Assembly: GCA_963693285.1 (NCBI GenBank)
Contig: OY848922.1
Span: 5,506,923-5,570,922 of the forward strand
Direction of reading: 5' to 3'
From: Xestospongia muta
Lineage: Eukaryota; Porifera; Demospongiae; Haplosclerida; Petrosiidae
DNA length: 64,000 nt
A program made the position numbers and the translations under genes. Below are positions 50,901 through 59,178 of the stretch, piece by piece; positions within the stretch are counted from its first letter, which is position 1, and each line of letters starts with the position of its first letter. The notes beneath the pieces were generated by a model that was not told the DNA's origin, made no database searches, and saw only the letters and a program-made list of their open reading frames with translations.

Positions 50901-53593
50901 TTGGAATACTTCCTTAAGAAATGAGCATTTGGTTTGTGTATACAATAAACATCTATTTTATTTTTTTTTCAATAATCATGAATTGCTGCAATTTTAGTAC
51001 TTCATTTGCAATGGCCTGGGCAGCTCATTTCAGCTTTCTCCACCTCTGTATAGTTGTTTTATGAATGGTTATCAAAGCTTAGCTGTAATTCTAGACATGT
51101 ATATACAATATATATATTATGTATATTATGTGTTTTAGTTATATTGTGTGCCAGTTTTCACATATAAGCTTCTTCAAGCATAGATAAGCTACTGAGGTTA
51201 CACTTACCAGATTACCATGGTAACTACTAGTCAGTCATGTTCATTATTGTAACCTAGGTTGTGTATTTGACAGCATATATTGTAGTTCAATGACTAAGCA
51301 CTCATGGGCGCTTGAAGTTCATTTGGAATTTGAAAGTTGTGGGTGCTTACTAGGGATTTTAAAAGGCTTCTAATAAGTGTGCACATATGAATAATTAATT
51401 ATTACCATCAGCAGTAACTGAGTTAAGGCATATAAATTTGTCACACCACAGAATGTTTCACATTCTGAATAATCTCACCAAGAATCTGCAGGTATGATTG
51501 ATCTCTATTTGTAACAGAATCATCTACACGAGGCTATCATGTTTACAAGTCAATATGGAGTCCAGATATAAGGGAGTAACTTTCAACAAAGAAGGAATAC
51601 AACAATCCTCATGATGGATTCACTGTTGCTGTGATAAAGGGCAAATTTCCATTTTAGAGGCATACCTTTTTATGTCTACACGGGCTGTACCACATGCTTC
51701 CAAACCTTTCAGATTCATATATCTACAAACAGAAGCTAACAATGGCCTCATCTATGAGAGTTCACATCCAGGTTAATAACTAGCTTGAAATTTACTAATC
51801 AGTGATGTAATAAGGAGACATATGTTATATAATGGATCATATATCCTTGTTGACCTTTTTGTTTTTGGCCTTTCTTGTCATTTATGTGTAGAAACTTCAA
51901 AATTAGACTGAAAGAATCCCTTGACAGTACACAAGAGAAGATGATTGTACTAAAAGGCCAGTACTGTGCCCCAGTAATCCTGTAATTTGGGGTAGTGAAT
52001 TGTTCCTATTATTATTAACAGAGCAAAAAATTGTAGAATTTCCGTTGATGTATGTATCTTCTTTTTCCAATAGTTTAGGCAAGGTCAGTGTGTAACAAGT
52101 TTGTCAAAAAAATCAATTGGTGTTTTATCTGTCATATCTTTTCTTCCTTTAGATTCTCCAACAAACTCTGGGATATTATATGCTGCACTACTCAGAGATA
52201 TGTTTTGTTGCACTGATTTCAATTTCATCACCATACACTATTTCCATACCATCTACTATTTCAGTTTCCACATCAAAATCATTGCTATCATAGTATTCAT
52301 CATCAACTTCAGTCATTTCCATTAAATCATTGTTATTCATTACCACTTCATCACCATCACTACTGTCTTCATCATCATCAGCTCTGTTACACAATCCCAT
52401 TACTTACATCACTTCATCATCACTGATATAGCCATCAAAGTCATCATCACATTCATCTCCTGAGGCATTTCCTCCACTTGTAATCATGTCTATCACTTGG
52501 TCAGCATTGTATCTAGTCATTGTTCTCACACTTCAGTTATAAAAATAAAAAGTGTCGCTGTATTTAAATGGTTTACCAAGTAGCAGCCTCTAGAGCATAT
52601 AAATATGCTCGCCGTGTTTAATTACATAGGCGTTATGCATATAATTATGTTCATTGCGGTCAAACAGTTAACTGCACTCATGAAATTTAAGATTGACAAA
52701 ACAAGTTTATTAGAATCTATCTGTACTCAATAAATCAAATGGGGTTAAAAAGAATCTACACTATGACTAAAAATCTACTATTTCATGGAAAAAAATGTTG
52801 GTAGTTTATTATTATATGTTGAAGTATAGTTTTAGAAGTTCGTTCAAACTATTCATGATCAGGATAATTATATTCATATATGGTAATTATGTTGACAATA
52901 ACTTATATATACGGTCTTTGTTGATCTTAAAAGCTTAAGTCACACAAAGCATTAAAATAAATAATATGATATAGACCTGCCCTACATAATATAAACATAA
53001 GGATCTGGAAAAGGTGCCATTTCAAAAAATAGGAAAACTGTCAACCCAAAGGTTTCATAGAAATAATTGGTATACAGACATTTTGTATAAATTTTTTGTA
53101 TTAAAACTTGTAATGTTGTAATTTTTGATGCCAAATTTAAGATGATTCTAACACAATATAATTGGACAATTAGCTAAAAACTGGAGATGTTGTTATACAA
53201 AATATCTGTAAACATGGAACAGGTAATGTGATAAATGATACTTGTGCATTTTATTTCTTCAGATCATGTGAAACTATATATATATATATAGAGTTATAAC
53301 ATGATCAAACATTCTAAGGTTGATTTGGTACACTTAATATTCCAATTACAAGAGTGAAGTGATTATGTCAGTCTTCAAATTAAACAAACAATAGCAAATA
53401 GCATAAAAGCGTATTTTCACTGATTTTTAATAAAATTAGTGTGATATTTATAACCTCTGACTACTTGATGCAAAGATACAATGATCTTTCATACCTTATC
53501 AACAACAGTAACGTCAGCACCATTACTAATTAATATTTTGATGATCATTGGATGATTATAGTAAGCTGCATAATGTAATGCAGTCCAGCCATC
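32716..53593 (-). CDS. Ankyrin / Roc-COR GTPase / double Death-domain protein
   Basis: At least fifteen exons: four 99-nt ankyrin exons (53495, 44477, 41657, 40265), a 73-nt half repeat (37502-37574), Roc plus COR start (35170-37022), COR end (34589-35033), linkers (34484-34528, 34378-34434, 34246-34299), Death domain (33934-34188), linkers (33620-33688, 33272-33328, 33107-33169) and second Death-like domain with stop (32716-32996). Every junction is GT-AG and phases agree; these exons give about 1215 residues. More ankyrin exons may lie upstream (61713-61811 and beyond), so the start is not fixed. Roco proteins are GTP-regulated scaffolds and Death domains bind other Death domains; together with ankyrin repeats this suggests a cytoplasmic sensor or adaptor in immunity or cell death. 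That role is inferred. Confidence 0.8.
33107..33688 (-). CDS. Three linker exons between the two Death domains
   Basis: 33620-33688 (TTGAASQVVAKNVYLEKNT), 33272-33328 (KDNLNKDHSLASQKLVT) and 33107-33169 (ITDSGLLVQHEKNVCVPVN). All start after AG, end at GTAAG/GTATG, begin and end in phase 1 and are multiples of three, so any of them can be skipped without frame loss. Polar, probably flexible. Alternative splicing of the linker is possible. Confidence 0.7.
33934..34188 (-). CDS. Death domain exon
   Basis: A 255-nt phase-1 exon. Codes LVALIRFANEIEDWEMLGVY, LGIKNVVLKEIKKNNHHQPG, PARKDMLMTWLDEGIATRAK, FIEALKDMGHLDIVQKIE. W-x-x-L-G-x-x-L-G, the D-M-L-x-x-W-L helix and L-x-D-M-x-x-x-D-I-V are typical of Death domains. 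Confidence 0.85.
34246..34528 (-). CDS. Three short linker exons after COR
   Basis: 34484-34528 (DPCPVISGDKSTDLI), 34378-34434 (AVSVDEPALKISNVMSVKL) and 34246-34299 (EAESVIIPVSSNLPDGPL). Lengths 45, 57 and 54 nt, all phase 1-1 with consensus splice ends. They join the COR region to the first Death domain. Confidence 0.7.
34589..35033 (-). CDS. C-terminal COR exon
   Basis: Joins FRSKVVPQ to GVFPAVVVALVDRTERPQFD in phase 0. Then RQLRYAVLLYSENLFGSVLL, DRFYWIEVYY, KVICEAISFCADIL, and a polar end with a WDDDPPL. The pattern G-x-F-P-x-x-V-V-x-L and I-E-V-x-Y is that of the second half of COR modules in animal Roco-like proteins. Confidence 0.7.
35170..37022 (-). CDS. Roc-like GTPase and N-terminal COR exon
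   Basis: A 1853-nt exon (about 617 residues), unusually long for this locus. P-loop GPPCVGKT near its start (VLMGPPCVGKTAFKSLLFNW), a G3 motif WINVLDSGGQPQF about 220 residues later, and a G4-like MIIGTCYDK. The part between P-loop and G3 is rich in Ser, Thr and charged residues and predicted to be disordered. After G4 comes COR: PIPVRWYMFELRLKE, DVLKSLSHLHTMALFLYFPI, FSNPQYLLDLLSALIRV, KRYFMPVVLPP. GTP binding looks intact; the G4 Asn is replaced (T-C-Y-D versus N/T-K-x-D), which may alter specificity. Confidence 0.85.
37023..37501. other. Intron of the main gene
   Basis: AT-rich with clear donor (GTATGTATTTG) and acceptor (TTTGCTACAG). No other feature. Confidence 0.6.
37502..37574 (-). 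CDS. Last ankyrin half-repeat exon
   Basis: 73 nt: DGRTPAELAQSRGYRNTAKL IIDE plus one base, giving phase 1 into the GTPase exon (GAA G/CA). TPAELA is the usual form of a C-terminal capping ankyrin repeat. Confidence 0.8.
37575..40264. other. Intron of the main gene
   Basis: No exon seen. 38860-39420 is paralogous to 46240-46800, and 39831-40264 to 41440-41656 and 52690-53494, so the ankyrin exon was duplicated with its introns. (TA)n at about 40018-40042. Confidence 0.55.
40265..40363 (-). CDS. Ankyrin exon
   Basis: 99 nt, phase 0, ACTACAG/GATGG to AAG/GTATG. Codes DGWTALHFAACYNHPEIIKI then LITNGADITVVNK. Near-identical to 41657-41755 and 53495-53593. Confidence 0.85.
40364..41656. other. 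Intron of the main gene
   Basis: No exon. Around 41080-41145 a G-run and C-run pair (AAAGGGGGGCAGG, then eleven C) can fold; origin unknown. Confidence 0.5.
41657..41755 (-). CDS. Ankyrin exon
   Basis: 99 nt, phase 0. Codes DGHTALHIAATNNHPEIIKI then LISNGADITVVDE. Tandem duplicate of 40265-40363 1.4 kb away with the flanking intron also copied. Confidence 0.85.
41756..44476. other. Intron of the main gene
   Basis: No exon seen. A (GA)n tract lies at 43778-43810. About 43380-43480 resembles 39720-39860. Confidence 0.5.
44477..44575 (-). CDS. Ankyrin exon
   Basis: 99 nt, phase 0, TTTAG/GATGG to AAA/GTGAGA. Codes DGNTPLMLACMDGHLNVAEF then LLEEGADMTVINK, a near-consensus repeat more diverged from the HPEIIK group. 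Confidence 0.85.
44576..46990. other. Intron of the main gene with a short tandem repeat
   Basis: No exon. At 46240-46325 a 41-nt unit (AATAATAGTAATGTTTATAA plus GGTGTGGC) is present twice in tandem. From about 46730 on the sequence matches 54900 on, the flank of a Gypsy fragment. Confidence 0.55.
46992..47105 (+). repeat. Degenerate ~31-nt minisatellite
   Basis: Four imperfect units of the form CTATAGCTACGTGGTGTATT GCACAATTGTC. Also present at 55178-55295, so it belongs to the Gypsy element or its flank. Confidence 0.5.
47195..47911 (+). pseudogene. Gypsy family 1, gag zinc knuckle and protease, interrupted
   Basis: CYNCKKQGHLARVC is a CCHC nucleocapsid knuckle; LRMEIDTGDVMSVMGQK is the retropepsin active site with DTG intact. 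The gag part seen in the sister copy (55470-55800) is deleted here. The element is cut by the MITE at 47912. Ty3/Gypsy-type retrotransposon; not functional. Confidence 0.75.
47912..48530 (+). mobile_element. MITE with terminal inverted repeats and TA target
   Basis: Ends TATAGCGGTTTTTTCGAGGG and (inverted) TATAGCGGGTTTTTTTCCGG, imperfect ~22-nt inverted repeats. The TA at each tip fits a Tc1/mariner-type TA target duplication. No transposase inside; a frame with FSLALKLFPKFNIPDPFVLV is present but short. It sits between two Gypsy pieces. Second copy: 5012-5490. Confidence 0.75.
48600..49430 (+). pseudogene. Gypsy family 2, gag, knuckles and protease remnant
   Basis: LVKEHYSP then VVVQYFKYNLRLHQPGET, FIAELRQLSKFCEYGEMFDD, ILRDCLVGGIRQLSIQ is typical Gypsy gag; CYRCGGNHLAPSCRF and CHGCNKKGHLIRC are two zinc knuckles. 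The protease motif reads VEMEIDKAASVPVM, with D-T-G changed to D-K-A, so inactive. Ends near GPNLLRRP with VPFAFHSKVD. Frameshifts and stops throughout. Confidence 0.75.
49540..50917 (+). pseudogene. hAT-type transposase, degraded
   Basis: LNLSMCRRQCYDHAGN, ALYLHCYGHSLNLAMS, PRKLPKHYEECQEEP, LYYKCLDVSTSAIKSRFHQK and, at the end, LLMSSTNAISERSISAVWRI KTYLCTMMTQQRMNNIIILH INK. The last is the hAT C-terminal dimerisation region; the first is the RNase-H core seen in DUF4371/ZMYM-like relatives. Stops in the first half, and a frameshift at an A-run near 50478 splits the last two frames (KKDFSNELMM would continue it). From 50501 the frame is open to the stop at 50915. Confidence 0.8.
50918..51526. 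other. No gene seen
   Basis: Flank of the hAT element; no inverted repeat found that would mark its end. Confidence 0.35.
51527..51652 (+). pseudogene. HIRAN-like domain fragment
   Basis: TRGYHVYKSIWSPDIRE, TAA stop, LSTKKEYNNPHDGFTVAVIK GK. It parallels the 16555-16728 fragment (YKKVWTPSVGE, EESNEHNHFAVSVMKDG). Short and broken, among transposon debris. Confidence 0.5.
52040..52671 (-). pseudogene. Second piggyBac-type element, N-terminal part with TTAA end
   Basis: Start at 52520: MTRYNADQVIDMITSGGNAS, then GDECDDDFDGYISDDEVM, parallel to MARFRAEEVIHIL of the other family; then a longer acidic frame (52188-52400) and TDKTPIDFFDKLVT, the usual piggyBac N-terminal landmark. Upstream the element ends CGGTCAAACAG/TTAA (TTAA at 52668-52671). 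The paralogous intron at about 39823 has the TTAA without an insertion. The catalytic part is missing. Confidence 0.6.
52672..53494. other. Intron of the main gene
   Basis: No exon. Aligns with 39835-40264; short (TA)n at 53276-53291. Confidence 0.55.
53495..53593 (-). CDS. Ankyrin exon
   Basis: 99 nt, phase 0, GTTACAG/GATGG to AAG/GTATG. Codes DGWTALHYAAYYNHPMIIKI then LISNGADVTVVDK. First ankyrin exon of the main gene that I can place with confidence. Confidence 0.85.
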
Positions 53594-53879
53594 CTGTAAC
53601 AATAAAACAAAGAAGCAATACATATACAATGTACACTATACAGATCAATTTCAACTGAATCTACTAGTAGTAACACAATACATTCATAATGTTAATGATG
53701 TTATGTAAACATCCACTATGTGATGTTGTCATTAATTATGGTACAATTATTATATAGTTATATTTATGTATATATATATCTACTATATAATTCTAATAAT
53801 GTGTTAATTATGTATACTTTATGAATATAATTATCTATTCCTGTCCCACCATAACATGATTTTGTATATACTATATAAC

Positions 53880-54556
53880 TGTCATAGGGGGGGTGTGTTA
53901 AGAAATCTTCTATATCTCTGCGACTCTATCTCAAGTCATCACATAATGGTGACGAGACTGGATCTTTCACTAAGTTACTATTAAGGAGATGAGACAAGAT
54001 GGCTGTCCATGGGAGCATGAGAGAATTATGCCTCCAACATTATTTGTAGGGCTAATGATTTTGTTGATAACGAGATATTGGCAGTTTTATGTAGTGTTTG
54101 TGGTCTGTTGATGCATAAACTAATCAAGTATTTACTAATGCCTAAGAAATCCATCTGATTATCTTTCAATTCAATTGTAGACTTGGTGAAGGAGCATTGT
54201 AGCCCAAAACTATGAGTGTTGTCCAGTGTTTTAAATTTAATTTAAGGCTACAACAGTCAGGAGAGGCAGTGGCAACCTTTATAGCTGAGCTGAGAAAACT
54301 ATACAAGTTTTGTGAATATGGGGATATGTTAGATGACATACTACGTGATCGTTTAGTGGGTGGTATTCAACAGCCGAGTATTCAATGATGACTGCTGGCT
54401 GAACCCACCCTAACTAACTCTGAAATGTGCTCTTGAACTGGTAGTTGCAATGTAGTGGGCAGAGAATGATACAAGAGATATTCAGTGCTAAAAGCCTACT
54501 TGTTACCATTATGGAGGAAACCACTTAGCACCAAGTTGCAGATTTAAAGACTCAAG
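53880..54556 (+). pseudogene. Gypsy family 2, LTR remnant and gag start
   Basis: 53880-53943 begins TGTCATAGGGGGGGTGTGTT and ends ATCACA (TG...CA), like a shortened LTR; TGGTGACGAGACTGGATC right after it may be the primer-binding site. An ATG at about 53999 starts MAVHGSMREL; then NEILAVLCSVCGLLMHKLIK, LVKEHC, FIAELRKLYKFCEYGDMLDD, ILRDRLVGGIQQPSIQ and one knuckle. Cut off at about 54556. Confidence 0.6.
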
Positions 54557-55170
54557 ACTTAATAAATTTTGCCGAATGTATAATAATTCATAAATAAAGG
54601 TTGGGTATGTTATTTTTTAATATAATGTTATTATCAAACAAAATAGCATAACATTAGTAATTAATCGTGTTATGTTCAGACATTATTTTTAAAATGAATA
54701 GTAGTATATAAATGAAAAGAATGTCATGATATAGCAACAACAGTACAGTTGAATTTAAAGGTTCAGCGAATGTATATGAATGAGTATAGAATGCAGTTGT
54801 TAAATTACTCTTAACAGGAAGAACAGTTTACAAAGCAACACATTTGAGTGAATTTTTACATGCATACAGGTATTATGTAAACACAATGTATCCTAATTAT
54901 TACCATAGCAATGTAAATAGTCAGATATGGCACTATATTATATCATTTCTTATTAATTGTATTCTTAGTGATGTAGGATAAAAGGAGGATGTGACAATTA
55001 TTATAATTGAACATTATTACAACGATTAATTGAAGAGATAGGAATATTTTTTGTGATTGTGTGCATGTGTATAAAGCCTAGAGTACATGGAGAGTATTAG
55101 GAAAACATTTCTCTATGTATACATAGATTCAGATGAGCCATTATCAATTATCTGCACTGATGTTTTGGGT
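54557..55170. other. No gene; Gypsy flank
   Basis: From about 54900 it matches 46730 on. 54557-54900 is AT-rich with nothing recognised. Confidence 0.4.
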
Positions 55171-55439
55171 CTACACGAGGATCACCCTGTAGCGATGTGG
55201 TCTTATGCACAATCATCCTATAGCTACGTGGTCTATTGCACAATTGTCATATAGCCTTCTGGTCTATTGCAAACTTGCCCTATACAGCTAGATGGTTGTA
55301 GTGACTGCTTATGAATATCATTATTACTGTTTATTCTGTGGAACCCACAAGAAGTTGTATTAAACTGTGTATGTATACTGAGAAATGTTCTTCTTTATTA
55401 TATTCCTGAAGTAATCCAATGGATGCCATGTCACCCTTG

Positions 55440-56868
55440 TGTAAAGGGAAACTTTTTTATTGCCAACATCATTCGAGAGCGCCTAAAGAAGTTTCATTAT
55501 CAGAGATTTTACAAGTTCTTCTGGATCATTTATATATATATGCCTGAAAAGTCAGTCATCGTTGAACGTTTTAGGTTCAACTAATGGAAGCAGTGTGATG
55601 AAGAGTCTGTCATGGTGTATATTTCTGAACGACAAAAATTATCAATCAATTGTACATTTGGGAATACTCTAAATGATATGTTTAGGGACAGACTTGTCTG
55701 TGGATTATCTAGTCCGAAAAATTAAAAGTTGCTACTTCATTACAGGAAGCTCACATTTGCTCAAGCTTGTGACATAGAAGTTTCAATGGAACTAGGCAAA
55801 GAGAACGCAAAACTCATTAGTGATTCCCCGGGCAAATGTAACATGTTAAAACTAAAAGATACTAGCCTACAAGTCTCCTGTTACAAATGCAGATGAAAAC
55901 ATGTGTCCTGATGTCAATGCTCAAACACAAGCTGTAATAATTGTAAAAAGCAAGGACATTTGGCTTGTGGTTGCAAAACAACTCTTAGACAAATAGCAAA
56001 TTTTATGGAAGATGAAGAAGGAATTCCTGAGAATGCTGCTGGCAGTGATATATACAATTTATTTTCTACCTCTCAGTCTTCTGTAAGACCATTTATTGTG
56101 TCATTGTTGATCAACAACAAGAAGCTGAGAATGGAGGTTGATACTGGGGATGCGATGTCTGTGATGGGGCAGAAGAAATTTAATCAACTTAGGTATGGCG
56201 AAGATTGGCCTATCTTATAAAGAACCAATGTAAGAATTCATACCTATACAGGATAAGAGATAAAACATTGTGAGGAAGCTGTAGTTGAAGTTAGTTATAA
56301 TTATAATGTTAAACCTTTACCAATTATTTACTGCCCGGTAATGGTCCTCCTACATTGATGGGTTGAAGCTGGCTTAAAACATTAAGTTTTAATTGGTGGC
56401 CTAAAATGAACTCCTATACAGTAAGTATGGTTAAGTCTTGTCCATCCTGTCAGATGATAAGACCCATGTTACCATCTACACTGATCATACCATGGGAATT
56501 TCCCAAGGCTCCATAGAGTCAAGTACACATAAATCATGCTGGACTGTTAATGGGGTAGTACATTCTTATTGTTGTCAATACATTTTCAAATTGGCAAGAG
56601 GTGAAGTTGGTCAAAAATACATCAACAGATCAAACCATTCAAGTTTTATGTAGATTATTTGCAACACACGGAGGTACCTGACACTATTGTATCTGACAAT
56701 GATAGTTGTTTCACAAGTAGAGCATTTAAAGAATTTACCACTGCTAATGGGATCGAGCATATAACAACTGCATTTTATCATCCCAGTTCTAATGAAATAG
56801 CTGAAGGAGCAGTTACAACATTTAAGGAATATTTGAGTAAACCGTCAACTTTATCTTTAGTAATATGA
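55440..56868 (+). pseudogene. Gypsy family 1, gag-protease and integrase, polymerase part missing
   Basis: KSVIVERFRF, CDEESVMVYISERQKLSINC, TFGNTLNDMFRDRLVCGLSS is gag; NNCKKQGHLACGC a knuckle; LRMEVDTGDAMSVMGQK the protease with DTG. After 56400 the sequence jumps to integrase core VPDTIVSDNDSCFTSRAFKE and ITTAFYHPSSNEIAEGAVTT, i.e. the D-x-E part with the second Asp and the Glu. Reverse transcriptase and RNase H are absent. A frame change separates FATHG from VPDT. Sister of 47195-47911. Confidence 0.8.
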
Positions 56869-56899
56869 ATATCAAAGTAATTTTTTTGATATCTTTGAT

Positions 56900-57262
56900 G
56901 AAAAGACATTCACAGTTTTATGTAGTGTTTGTGGTGTGTTCATGCACAAACTAATCAAGTATTTACTAACACCTAGAAGACTGTCTGATTATCTTTTGAT
57001 TCAATTGTAGACTCGGTGAAGGAGCATTATAGTCCAAAACCATCAATAGTTAGTTGTCCAGTGTTTTAAATTTAATTTAAGGCTACAACAGCCAGGAGAG
57101 AGACTGGCAACCTTTATAGCTGAGCGGAGACAATTATCCAAATTCTGTTAATATTGGGAGATATGTTAGATGACATACTACGTGAACGTTTAGTGGGTGA
57201 TATTCAACAGCTGAGTATTCAATGATGACTGCTGGCTGAACCCATCCTAACTCAGAGAAAAC
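56900..57262 (+). pseudogene. Gypsy family 2, gag fragment
   Basis: Third copy of the VLCSVCGVFMHKLIKYLLTP / LVKEHYSPKPS / FIAERRQLSKFC / DILRERLVGDIQQLSIQ segment, with stops. It starts directly after the family 1 integrase piece. Confidence 0.65.
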
Positions 57263-57448
57263 CACAAAAGGCACTAGGATGTTGTTTTAATAATAATTAT
57301 TATTTTTAAGATTACTGTTGTTTGATAACGTGCATTAATTTAATTAAATGAAACAACTGATTCACAGGAATTGCACAATACACAACAAACAACAACTACT
57401 TTATTTACAGTGCTAGTGTCCTTCTCCTCATTACACATAATGAAATGT

Positions 57449-57685
57449 TCACTGTAAGATAGTATATTTTTGCCTGACTAGGCCAATTACTCTTTCGACA
57501 TCAATACAGACATGAGATAGTTGACAAGAGATATCCACATCAGCTTTGCTCAGCTGTTTTTTTCCTCGAGTAAAAGGAGCTAGTTTTACTACGGCACAGT
57601 AAAGGACAACACTATCATGTATGTTAAAACCCCTATCTGCCAAAACTCTATCACCTGGTAGGCAATGTATACATAGCATTTCCAC
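57449..57685 (-). pseudogene. Harbinger-type (DDE_Tnp_4) transposase fragment
   Basis: CLPGDRVLADRGFNIHDSVV, then LAPFTRGKKQLSKADVDISC, then HVCIDVERVIGLVRQKYTIL. P-G-D-x-V-x-A-D-R-G-F and H-V-E-R-x-I(G) with K-x-x-x-x-L are the hallmark of this group (second Asp and the final Glu region). Only about 79 codons remain; the N-terminal part is absent or replaced. Confidence 0.8.
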
Positions 57686-57721
57686 CCACGAGCTCTAATA
57701 CTATAAATACTGTCACAGTTG

Positions 57722-58099
57722 ATCATTTCAATCAACACTACCTATCTCCTAAAAATAAGGATTACTGAAATTATATTGTCTTCTCTAGAAATATTGCAAA
57801 TGGTTGTGGAAACAACCTCAAGTGTCAGCCTTTCAAAGGGTAAAGTTAGCTTTCAGTTCTAATGTGTGTTGACCCTCATAGAGAGACCTTATTATAATAT
57901 GTCCGAGTTGAGATGATACACCCAGACATGTAAATAACTTTGCCTTTTTACGTGCTATCTACATGGAACTTGCACAAAACCGATTCAGCTTGCAAACACA
58001 CATTTTATATATAACATTTGACTATCTAGTGCTACGAAAAAGTAAGAAACTAAAAAACTACATACAATTTTAATTGCATACCTTCGTCATACTTCAAAT
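57722..58099. repeat. Duplicated non-coding segment, right copy
   Basis: Partner of 1-383, directly upstream (on the minus strand) of the Harbinger fragment. No frame. Confidence 0.8.
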
Positions 58100-59099
58100 A
58101 AACAATAAAAGACTGATATCTGATTTATTACATCTATTATTAGGATAATTGTTAAATTCTTCAAGAGGGTTACCTATATCATTATACTAGACTACTGGAA
58201 AGTTAAACCAACACAGAATGACCCCTCTGTTATTTAGAGTCTCTTATATATCACTTTGTATATTCTAAATGAATATTACTTTACATTAAAAAAGATACAA
58301 TTGAAAACATGACTCCATTCTAGTTTGAATTGTTTCCTTTTATTCTCATTATTTAGAGGCCACACTACATCTGAATACTGACTTTACTGAGCACAAGTGG
58401 AACCACTAAGTCCAATCAACTACATTTTACTACTGTAATCTTGTCCTACACTCTAGAATGCTAGTAGTGTGCATTGATTATATTCTTGTCTATTATAAGT
58501 AACAATAGACTGCAGGTAGCTATAACATTTATTTCATAGACTGTGTTCACATTGGATATCTGTTATTGTTTGAGTTTGTCTCCTCACTTTTCTTAGATTC
58601 AAAATGTTATTTCACACATTATGATACATTTGAAATTTATTCTTTCGTGTACTTCAAACACTTACAACACCGTAATTAATATTAATATCAATGTATTCTG
58701 CCCACACGTAATTGCGTTATTTGTTTCTTGGACCCAGCAATTTTTGACAAGAACGTGTGTCCTTTGTGTGATGACGTTTTAGCTGCCTTTTACAAGTAAG
58801 TTTGACTTTGAACAAGGTTAATAATACGCTACATCATTAGTAAAGCTGTGGGTATAACATGTGGTTCTTGTTTAGCCGAATTTGAAAGTAGAGGGTTTAC
58901 GTTGATGTAGGGAATGGAGTCTACAGGCTAGACGAAGGTTTGTAAGAGATATATAGTAGCTAGACATCATATATAATAGCTCATAAATTATAATATATAT
59001 GTATATACGTATGTATATTTTGTATAAGCATCACCATGAAATAATGAGTAATATACATTGTATAAATGAACAGACCACATCCAACAGTACATGTATTGG

Positions 59100-59131
<32 letters not shown>

Positions 59132-59178
59132 TGAGTGTTTCAATTGACACAAATATTTAGTTGTATTAGTAACATGGC
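58100..59178. other. Intron-like region, possible small exon, microsatellite
   Basis: 58261-58620 resembles 25440-25800. At 58738-58795 a plus-strand frame between CCCAG and GTAAGT codes IFDKNVCPLCDDVLAAFY with a CxxC pair; too little to name. A (GT)n tract lies at 59101-59130. No left terminal repeat of the piggyBac element was found. Confidence 0.35.

Noticed and set aside
58738..58795. Short exon with CPLCDDVLAAFY
   Set aside because: Splice signals fit but 19 codons without neighbours are not enough to call a gene; kept only as a note in the region entry.
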